Assembly (NCBI GenBank): GCA_018657955.1
Contig: JABHWD010000018.1
Coordinates: 62,001-126,000 of the forward strand
Source: Flavobacteriaceae bacterium
GTDB taxonomy: Bacteria; Bacteroidota; Bacteroidia; Flavobacteriales; Flavobacteriaceae
DNA: 64,000 nt
Direction: 5' to 3'
The notes beneath the pieces are model-generated. The model saw only the letters and a list, made by a program, of their open reading frames with translations. It was not told where the DNA came from and searched no databases. Of the stretch, positions 7,508 through 15,755 are shown piece by piece. The translations under genes and the position numbers were made by a program. The stretch's first letter is position 1. Every line of letters starts with the position of its first letter.

Positions 7508-9034
7508 TTAATTATTTTTTCGAGGTAATCTATTATCAAGCATTGCGGTATGATATACAAATGAAGCAACAATTACAGCATTCTTTTTTATATCTTCAAT
7601 TGGGATAGTATCATAATAATCAAGATTAGTATGCCCACCTGTACCTCCCACTCTATCTTGCAAAAATTGGAAAGCTGGTAAACCTACCCTATCAAATGGA
7701 ATATGATCAGTACTGCCAACACTTTGTGATCCGATAGTAGTCATTCCAAGATCTTTAAAGGGTGCCATCCAAGCTGTAAATGCTTGTCGGACATGTTCAT
7801 TATCTTGCAAATAAATTCCACGGTACTGACCCGGTCCATAATCCTGATTAAAATAAGCAGAAAATTTATCATAATCTCTTTTTTTACCAATGGCAGGATC
7901 ATTTGGATTACCAAAATGTTTATTTACGTATTCCCTAGAACCGTGGATTCCCTGTTCTTCACCTGACCAAAGAGCGATACGAATAGTTCTTCTGGGTTTG
8001 ATATCAATTGCTTTTAATATACGCATAGCTTCTAACATTACAGCTACACCTGAAGTATTATCACTCGCGTTTGGACTAGCATGCCACGTATCAAAATGAG
8101 CACCTAACATAACTACTTCATCTTTAAGATCTGTTCCTGGGATTTCACCTATAGTATTTCGGGCTTTTCTTCTATTTTTGCCAATTTTATTTCTTATTTC
8201 TAACTCTATTTTTATTGGAATGTCTCTTTTTGCAATACGAACCATCCTGTTGTAGTGTTCAGGTGTAACAGCAACAATTGGCAAATGATCTAGTGTTTCT
8301 TCACGTCCCCATTTGTCTTGCTTAGCACCTGGGCGAGCGAACCCTCTAACCGCTGCAATCCATCCACTACGCGATTCTAATATTGCTATTACTCCTTCAT
8401 CTTTAAAAAAAGAATTTCTTTCAATTGCTGAAACTAAATCAGGATTAGATGGAGGGCGAGGTCCTATTGATTCCTTTGGAAATGGTTTTTGTGAAATCTC
8501 AAACAATTCACTATCAGTATATCTAGGAGTACCCTTACTATACCTATCTAAATTAATTTTTGGTGGTGGCGTAGCTAAAACAGCTTTCCCTCTAAGTTTA
8601 CCTCTATACTTTTTTAAATCAGATTTAGTTATTATTTCCACAAGGCTAACAGATAATTTTTTTCTACCATCTATCCCTGGAGTATGTGATATTGGATAAC
8701 CAACCATTACTTGTCTATCTGGTTCTAAGAGATGAAGAGAAAAATATTCATTATCCCAACTAACTCCATAATCCATGAACGGTTCAAGTTTAGTATTTTT
8801 TAACCCAATGCGCTTCATCTCTTTAACTAACCAATCTTGAGCACGCCTCATATCTTCTGAATTAGTTAGACGGGCTCCTAGCACATCTGTCATATAAGAT
8901 AAAGTATTGGCAATTTCAGAACGCTGAAAACCTTCTTCACGAATTTTTGCGACAGTTTCCAAATCTACTTCATATGTAAGTTGCCCAAAAGAAACAAGTG
9001 GAATAAATAGTAATAGTAGTATTAGTTTTTTCAT
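7508..9034 (-). CDS. M28 family zinc metallopeptidase, secreted
   Basis: 508 residues. The signal peptide (1-18, ending VSFGQ) suggests cleavage by signal peptidase I before or after Gln18. A protease-associated-like insert spans roughly 120-270. The M28 metal and catalytic residues are visible: His313 and Asp315 in AHFDTWH, bridging Asp325 in NASDNTSG, Glu359/Glu360 in WSGEEQG, Asp398 in NQDYGPG and His444 in GSTDHIPFD. The product is probably an aminopeptidase or carboxypeptidase Q-like enzyme acting outside the cytoplasm on peptides. The distal half of the repeat module (9059-9087) lies upstream. No C-terminal sorting domain is seen. Confidence 0.92.
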   Translation of the reverse strand: MKKLILLLLFIPLVSFGQLTYEVDLETVAKIREEGFQRSEIANTLSYMTDVLGARLTNSEDMRRAQDWLVKEMKRIGLKNTKLEPFMDYGVSWDNEYFSLHLLEPDRQVMVGYPISHTPGIDGRKKLSVSLVEIITKSDLKKYRGKLRGKAVLATPPPKINLDRYSKGTPRYTDSELFEISQKPFPKESIGPRPPSNPDLVSAIERNSFFKDEGVIAILESRSGWIAAVRGFARPGAKQDKWGREETLDHLPIVAVTPEHYNRMVRIAKRDIPIKIELEIRNKIGKNRRKARNTIGEIPGTDLKDEVVMLGAHFDTWHASPNASDNTSGVAVMLEAMRILKAIDIKPRRTIRIALWSGEEQGIHGSREYVNKHFGNPNDPAIGKKRDYDKFSAYFNQDYGPGQYRGIYLQDNEHVRQAFTAWMAPFKDLGMTTIGSQSVGSTDHIPFDRVGLPAFQFLQDRVGGTGGHTNLDYYDTIPIEDIKKNAVIVASFVYHTAMLDNRLPRKNN

Positions 9035-9037
9035 AAT
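8992..9037 (-). repeat. signal-peptide direct repeat, copy 2
   Basis: Matches 7438-7483 with 43 of 46 bases. It encodes the first residues of the M28 peptidase signal peptide (MKKLILLLLFIPLV) with the same codons as the neighbour gene's signal peptide. Confidence 0.85.
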
Positions 9038-9058
9038 CTAAATATAAGAATTGTTGGA

Positions 9059-9087
9059 TTAAAAGAAGAAGATATGCCTATGGTTTA
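9059..9087 (-). repeat. upstream repeat module, copy D (distal half only)
   Basis: 29 bp identical to the distal half of copies B and C (starting TAAACCATAGGCATATCTTC and ending CTTTTAA on the minus strand), followed by unrelated leader sequence and the M28 peptidase start 25 bases later. It shows that the distal and proximal halves can occur apart. Confidence 0.85.
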
Positions 9088-9141
9088 ATGTTTGTAAAAC
9101 CCTAAACAACTTACTATCTTGTAGATACATTACAATTAACA

Positions 9142-9747
9142 CTATTGTTTAGTTAATTTTTCCATTACCTCAACAGGAATAATCTGAGTTAACATCGCTA
9201 AAGTTTGAGCATCTGTCTTATATTCAATGTATTTCCAATTATCTAAATTTGATTTAGTAGATGCAATCATTGATTGTTTTAAGCCTTTGATAATAAAAGT
9301 ATTAGTTTTTGAATCAAGTTCAAATGAATCTGATATTTCAGAAAATTGATTCTCAAAACCAAATTTTAAATTTTCAATATTAGAAATATATTCTTCACTA
9401 AGTATTTGGATCTCCATTGTACTGGAATAATAAATCATAAAATATTTATATCCCTCATAATCAAACCTGTCAGAAATATTTGTAATAATTGGTGCTCCAA
9501 AATCAAATTTCATACCTGAAACTTTCTCATCGAAAGTCATTTCAAAAACCTGAGCTAACTGCTCTCTTGAAGCAAGATTAAACATTCCAGGATTCATTAA
9601 ATCAAAAAGTTTGTTGTAATCCCTATCTACTGTGAATTGAAAAAATTTATTCAGATCATTACTAAATGTTGATCTTAATTCAGAATTTGATTGACTAAAT
9701 AGATTAAAAGAAATAAGTAAAGCGAGTGTGAATAATATATTTTTCAT
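9142..9747 (-). CDS. secreted protein of unknown function
   Basis: 201 residues with a clear signal peptide (MKNILFTLALLISFNLFSQ, cleavage near residue 19). The mature part is a mixed alpha/beta sequence with many Phe, Tyr and Ser residues and no cysteine, metal motif or repeat. The layout (helical N-terminus, then alternating strands and a C-terminal helix) would suit an NTF2-like or DUF3887-type fold, but I cannot assign a family. It lies between the small phage-like gene and the M28 peptidase gene, with 38 and about 107 base gaps. Confidence 0.6.
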   Translation of the reverse strand: MKNILFTLALLISFNLFSQSNSELRSTFSNDLNKFFQFTVDRDYNKLFDLMNPGMFNLASREQLAQVFEMTFDEKVSGMKFDFGAPIITNISDRFDYEGYKYFMIYYSSTMEIQILSEEYISNIENLKFGFENQFSEISDSFELDSKTNTFIIKGLKQSMIASTKSNLDNWKYIEYKTDAQTLAMLTQIIPVEVMEKLTKQ

Positions 9748-9785
9748 AACAATACGTTTTAAGATAGCCTATAAGTTACAAAACT

Positions 9786-10034
9786 TTATTTATCTACATC
9801 TGAAGTCTTGTCTATGATTTCTATTTGAAACTCTGTTGGAAATTCTTCTTTGATTTCTTCTGTATGTTTTAATCTTGGAACTACATATTGTAATCCTATT
9901 TGAATAAGTTTTAACCTTTCATTTTGAGTCATTGAATCTATATCAATAGTAGCCATAGCATCCATTATTACTTGACTTAATCTCTCTTTAATTTCTGAAG
10001 TCAGTTTATTGGGACTTCCTTTAGGTCTTGGCAT
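9786..10034 (-). CDS. small phage-like protein (82 aa)
   Basis: 82 residues starting MPRPKGSPNKLTSEIKERL, an opening typical of small proteins from Bacteroidota phages and mobile elements (a PKGSxNK start followed by helices). The middle MTQNERLKLIQIGLQYVVPRLK looks helical and DNA-binding-like, and the tail is acidic. Function is unknown; a terminase-small-subunit or regulator role would be a guess. The last codons and stop are duplicated at 5273-5309. It is the first gene on the 3' side of tRNA-Asn, consistent with the remnant of an integrated element. Confidence 0.55.
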   Translation of the reverse strand: MPRPKGSPNKLTSEIKERLSQVIMDAMATIDIDSMTQNERLKLIQIGLQYVVPRLKHTEEIKEEFPTEFQIEIIDKTSDVDK

Positions 10035-10451
10035 ATTTTATAGTATTATATTTCCATAAACAACTGCCCGCAGGGCATTTTAATATATAACGTATTTATT
10101 GAACACAATTATCCCGTATTGAAGATTTTATGATTTAAATTTTATATGGATATTTATTTAGATATGCGCCTTTGGGGCGCTATAAATTATAAAATTAACA
10201 AGAGAGGTTTAATAGATATAAATCTTATATAAGTAAAGTTATAAAATCTATTTTCAAGAGTCAAGGATTAGTTTTTAACAAAACGGATTAGTTATATACA
10301 AAAGTGTTTTAATTAAGATTAGTACTAAATGAGTTGCCATATAGTTGCCACTTTTTTTATAACTTTGTGTAAGTTCTTTGTTAAACGTCTATTAATAAAA
10401 AACCTCCGATTTCTCGAAGGTTTAGAATGTGTAGTGTAGTGGCTCTGCTTG
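10035..10451. other. 417-bp gene-free stretch between the accessory block and tRNA-Asn
   Basis: No convincing reading frame. It contains two short GC hairpins (10065-10077, stem TGCCC; 10166-10180, stem GCGCC), a pair of AGTTGCC direct repeats 11 bp apart (10332-10349), and the tRNA terminator. Any promoter for the 9786-10034 gene must lie here. I see no integrase gene or remnant and no second copy of the tRNA 3' end. Confidence 0.6.
10391..10422 (-). terminator. factor-independent terminator of tRNA-Asn
   Basis: On the minus strand the arms AACCTTCGA and TCGGAGGTT form a 9-bp stem (one G-T pair) around a GAAA tetraloop at 10401-10422, followed by TTTTATTAAT. It lies 30 bases past the end of the tRNA. 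Confidence 0.85.
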
Positions 10452-10525
10452 CTCCTCCTCAAAGACTCGAACTTTGGACCCTCTGATTAACAGTCAGATG
10501 CTCTAACCAACTGAGCTAAGGAGGA
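10452..10525 (-). tRNA. tRNA-Asn (GTT)
   Basis: 74 nt that fold fully: acceptor TCCTCCT/AGGAGGA with discriminator G, D stem GCTC/GAGC, anticodon stem TCTGA/TCAGA with loop CTGTTAA (anticodon GTT), variable loop of 5, T stem CAAAG/CTTTG with loop TTCGAGT. No CCA is encoded. Confidence 0.97.
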
Positions 10526-10544
10526 ATTTATTTTTTAATGCGGA

Positions 10545-10552
10545 CAAATATA
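10545..10552 (-). promoter_or_regulatory. -7 promoter element of tRNA-Asn
   Basis: TATATTTG on the minus strand, a perfect TAnnTTTG box, 20 bases upstream of the mature tRNA. No clear TTG -33 element is seen at the right spacing. Confidence 0.55.
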
Positions 10553-10608
10553 TATATTATTTTTATGAAAAATTATATTTTTTATCTAAATAATTCATCT
10601 TCAATATA

Positions 10609-11355
10609 CTAAAATAAAAAAGGAAAAAGAGCTTTTCTGTTCTTTGGATAATTGGAAAAATACTGTTTATACCATTGATGGTGATTCAATGCGCGTGGAA
10701 TTAAGTTATAAGCAGTCCATAATGCAAAGCTTAATGCAGAAAGATTCCAAAGAATAATAGCAAAGCCAAACCATTCAATAATCTCTCCAAAATGATTTGA
10801 ACATGAAATATAATTAAAAAGTCCTCCTTCAGGAATTTGATAGTCTTTGCTTTTTGATCTAAGAGAAATAAGCTTATGATCAGAGGTTCTATTTATATAA
10901 GCTCCTAAAATAAACAGAGTAATTCCAATAATAAAATGAGCGGTTAAAGAAAAAGTATTTTCTAAAATAAATCCTAGTTCATAACCCACAAAACCTCCGT
11001 TAATAAGGTTAAATATAAAACCATTACAAACTATTAAAATAGGGATTTTTTTGCCTTTTGTATTTAATTTAAATGGGAATATTAGTGATCTATAGAAATA
11101 ATGAAACCCCCATAATAACAAAATGAAAAGAATATAAAAATTCTTTTCTACTGGCCCAATTATAATAAGAAGTGGCATTACAATTAAAGCAGGTAATTCC
11201 ATCCAAAACCACCCCCAACTATTATCTATAGACCCTCCCCACTTATTATTTTGATGTCTTCCATAAGGAACTTTTACTTTAGAGAAAAGCAAATATAAGA
11301 ACGTCAATGCTCCAAATAAAATCCAAAAAGCAAGAAAATTGTAATACAATCCCAT
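10609..11355 (-). CDS. 3-oxo-5-alpha-steroid 4-dehydrogenase-like membrane protein
   Basis: 248 residues, about six to seven membrane segments. Features of the steroid 5-alpha-reductase C-terminal family are visible: PYGRH near residue 31, HYFYRSLIFPF near 85, the GGLFNYISCSNHFGEIIEWFGFAI stretch in two parts, and a C-terminal NHHQWYKQYFSNYPKNRK that would bind NADP(H). Bacterial members probably reduce an enone double bond in a lipid; the substrate is unknown. Its start codon directly abuts the stop of rseP, suggesting translation from the same message. Confidence 0.8.
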   Translation of the reverse strand: MGLYYNFLAFWILFGALTFLYLLFSKVKVPYGRHQNNKWGGSIDNSWGWFWMELPALIVMPLLIIIGPVEKNFYILFILLLWGFHYFYRSLIFPFKLNTKGKKIPILIVCNGFIFNLINGGFVGYELGFILENTFSLTAHFIIGITLFILGAYINRTSDHKLISLRSKSKDYQIPEGGLFNYISCSNHFGEIIEWFGFAIILWNLSALSFALWTAYNLIPRALNHHQWYKQYFSNYPKNRKALFPFLF

Positions 11356-12705
11356 TTAAAAAGAAATTATATTAAATAATTTATAGATATCATTTCCATT
11401 AGCATAAATAACCAATGTTAATAATAATATTAGCCCAAACACAGAAACATATTCCACAAATTTATCAGAAGGCTTTCTGCCTGAGACCATTTCATAGATT
11501 AAGAATGTAGCATGCCCGCCATCTAAAAGAGGAATTGGCAATAAATTTAATACACCAAGCATTATAGAAATGATTGCTGTGATTCTCCAAAATATCTGCC
11601 AATCCCATGTTCCTGGGAATATGTTTCCTATTGCAATAAATCCACCTAGACCTTTGTATGCTCCAGTATTTGGATTAAAGATTGCCTTTACTTGATCTAA
11701 ATAAAAATCCATAGAAGAAATAAAGGTGTTGGATCCTACTGCTAAGCTCTGTGAAAATGAATAAGAATTTTTTGATAATTCCATATATCCAAGATCAACT
11801 AAATCTTTCGTTGTATAGCCAAAAGCAACTCCTAATTTTCCATTGCTATCAACATTTAATGTTTTACTAAGAGTAGCGTTTTCTCTTAAAAGCTCAACCT
11901 CAATTGTTTTATTTTTATTCTCTTCTAATATTGAAATTGACTGGTCAAAATATTTAATTTCCTTGTCATTAATAGAGGTGATTATATCTCCTTGCTGCAA
12001 GTCATAATTCTTGTTTAATGAGGTGCCTGAAACTGACTGAATAATAAAAGGAGCTCTTAATTCAAATCCAGTCCCATCTCCACTAGATGACATTTTTCCA
12101 AGAAAATCAACTGGTAAATTAATATCAATAATTTCTCCATTTCTGTCAACCTTATAAGTTTTTGCGCCAATAACAGATATTCTTAACTCAGTGTAAGTTT
12201 CAATTTCTTTTCCATCAACAGAAATTATTTTATCGCCTGTTAGAAATCCAGATTCAATAAATATAGGATTCGTTATTAGCACTCCTCCATCAATAGAGTT
12301 TAATGGGATTGTAGTGTCTCCATAATTAAAAGCAAGGGAGACATAGATTATAAATGCTAATATAAAATTCACCACGACACCCCCAAGCATTATTATCAAT
12401 CGTTGCCATCCTGGTTTTGATCTAAACTCCCAAGGTTGTGGCTCTTTAGCCATTTGCTCCTTATCCATGCTTTCATCTATCATGCCTGCAATTTTAATAT
12501 ATCCACCAAGAGGTAGCCAGCCAATGCCATAAACAGTTTCCCCTATTTTTTTCTTAAAAAGTGAAAATTTAATGTCAAAAAACAAATAGAACTTTTCAAC
12601 TCGTGTTTTAAATAATTTAGCTGGGATATAATGTCCAAATTCATGCAAGACAATTATTAGTGATAAGCTTAAAATAAATTGCGATAGCTTGATAAGAATT
12701 TCCAT
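11356..12705 (-). CDS. rseP: RIP metalloprotease RseP (site-2 protease)
   Basis: 449 residues. The zinc motif HEFGH is at residues 21-25 in the first membrane helix and the LLDGGH motif (third ligand) is near residue 395 in a late helix, with two PDZ-type regions between (about 130-300). This intramembrane protease usually cleaves anti-sigma factors and signal-peptide remnants. No anti-sigma gene is adjacent. A TACATTTG -7 box at 12732-12739 precedes it. Confidence 0.95.
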   Translation of the reverse strand: MEILIKLSQFILSLSLIIVLHEFGHYIPAKLFKTRVEKFYLFFDIKFSLFKKKIGETVYGIGWLPLGGYIKIAGMIDESMDKEQMAKEPQPWEFRSKPGWQRLIIMLGGVVVNFILAFIIYVSLAFNYGDTTIPLNSIDGGVLITNPIFIESGFLTGDKIISVDGKEIETYTELRISVIGAKTYKVDRNGEIIDINLPVDFLGKMSSSGDGTGFELRAPFIIQSVSGTSLNKNYDLQQGDIITSINDKEIKYFDQSISILEENKNKTIEVELLRENATLSKTLNVDSNGKLGVAFGYTTKDLVDLGYMELSKNSYSFSQSLAVGSNTFISSMDFYLDQVKAIFNPNTGAYKGLGGFIAIGNIFPGTWDWQIFWRITAIISIMLGVLNLLPIPLLDGGHATFLIYEMVSGRKPSDKFVEYVSVFGLILLLTLVIYANGNDIYKLFNIISF

Positions 12706-12731
12706 ATTAACAAAGAAAAATTATTTGAGGA

Positions 12732-12739
12732 CAAATGTA
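12732..12739 (-). promoter_or_regulatory. -7 promoter element of rseP
   Basis: TACATTTG on the minus strand, a perfect TAnnTTTG match 26 bases before the rseP start. No TTG element at the standard spacing. Confidence 0.5.
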
Positions 12740-12778
12740 AACGAATAATAGTAAATTAAAAAAAAATAAGATCTGTTA

Positions 12779-14716
<1,938 letters not shown>

Positions 14717-14769
14717 GCTATTTAGAAAAATTTGAAAGTAAAATTAGTGATTAAATAGTGAATCTGTTG

Positions 14770-14777
14770 TATTTTTG
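14770..14777 (+). promoter_or_regulatory. -7 promoter element of the SCO gene
   Basis: TATTTTTG, a TAnnTTTG match 22 bases before the SCO start. Confidence 0.4.
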
Positions 14778-14799
14778 GATTTAAATAAAGTTAGATTTA

Positions 14800-15465
14800 A
14801 TGAAGCTTTTTAGAAACCGAGATATTTTACCAGCCTCTATTTTTGCAGTTTTTTCAATCATTGCAATTAGTATATTTTATTCTATACTAAAACCTAAGGA
14901 GATACTTCCTATATACCAGCCCGCACAGGTAAATGCAAAACTGGTAGATACTTCAATTGCCTATAAAATTAAATATCATACTATTTCCGACTTTAGTCTA
15001 ATTAATCAAAATGGAGATACAATTACAGAAGCATTCTATGATGATAAAATTTATGTTGCTGACTTTTTCTTTACAACCTGTCAATCAATTTGTCCAATTA
15101 TGACAAAGAATATGAAAGAAGTACAAGATAAATTAATAAATGATAAAGAAATCCTTCTATTATCTCATAGTGTTACTCCTGAAATAGACTCTGTTGAGCA
15201 ATTAAAAAGATATGCCATTTCGAACCAAATTAATGATGATAAGTGGAATTTAGTTACAGGGGATAAAAAGCAAATTTATAATCTTGCTCGAAAATCTTAT
15301 CTCGCTGTTGAAGATGATCCATTAGGAAATTATGATATGATTCATACAGAAAACTTTATGCTAATTGACAAAAAAAAACAGATTAGAGGTTTTTATGATG
15401 GCACCCTAGAATCAGAAATAATACGACTACTAGATGATATTGAAATATTAAAAAAACTAGATTAA
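14800..15465 (+). CDS. SCO1/SenC family copper chaperone
   Basis: 221 residues with an N-terminal membrane anchor (10-30) and a thioredoxin-like domain facing the periplasm. The copper ligands are Cys94 and Cys98 in FTTCQSICP and His182 in DMIHTENF, the complete SCO set. Such proteins help assemble the CuA centre of cytochrome c oxidase. It stands alone upstream of the feo genes; no oxidase subunit gene is nearby. Confidence 0.92.
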   Translation: MKLFRNRDILPASIFAVFSIIAISIFYSILKPKEILPIYQPAQVNAKLVDTSIAYKIKYHTISDFSLINQNGDTITEAFYDDKIYVADFFFTTCQSICPIMTKNMKEVQDKLINDKEILLLSHSVTPEIDSVEQLKRYAISNQINDDKWNLVTGDKKQIYNLARKSYLAVEDDPLGNYDMIHTENFMLIDKKKQIRGFYDGTLESEIIRLLDDIEILKKLD

Positions 15466-15518
15466 TAAGCTCTATTTTTCTTACTTTTAGCTACTTAAAA
15501 TGATTCTAAATAAGATAT

Positions 15519-15755
15519 ATGCATTCTATTGCTGATTTAAAAAAAGGAGAGAAAGCCATCATTAAAGATGTTTCAGCTAATAATATTCCTATAAAGCTAT
15601 TGGAAATGGGCTGTCTTCCTGGGAATGAAGTTGAAGTAATACAATTAGCTCCACTTTTAGGGCCAATGTACATTAACATTAATGGCAGTCATTTAGCAAT
15701 AAGAAAAGAAACTGCAAAATTAATAATAATAGATAAGCTTATAAATAATGAGTAA
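15519..15755 (+). CDS. feoA: FeoA ferrous iron transport protein
   Basis: 78 residues with the SH3-like FeoA pattern: LKKGEKAIIKDV near the start, LLEMGCLPGNEVEVIQLAP in the middle, and LAIRKETAKLI near the end. FeoA is a small cytoplasmic partner of FeoB. It overlaps the feoB start by 8 bases, so the two are translationally coupled. Confidence 0.95.
   Translation: MHSIADLKKGEKAIIKDVSANNIPIKLLEMGCLPGNEVEVIQLAPLLGPMYININGSHLAIRKETAKLIIIDKLINNE

Noticed and set aside
818-9087. The repeat module as an integron attC site or CRISPR repeat
   Set aside because: The copies have no RYYYAAC/GTTRRRY core pair and no internal dyad that would fold as attC. They are not regularly spaced and no cas or integrase gene is present. 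A Xer/dif-like reading of the 29-bp distal half was also considered, but its arms match dif half-sites poorly.
10065-10180. Two GC hairpins in the gap before tRNA-Asn as terminators or a small RNA
   Set aside because: Stems are only 5 bp and lack a T tract of useful length; there is no sign of a promoter for a small RNA.
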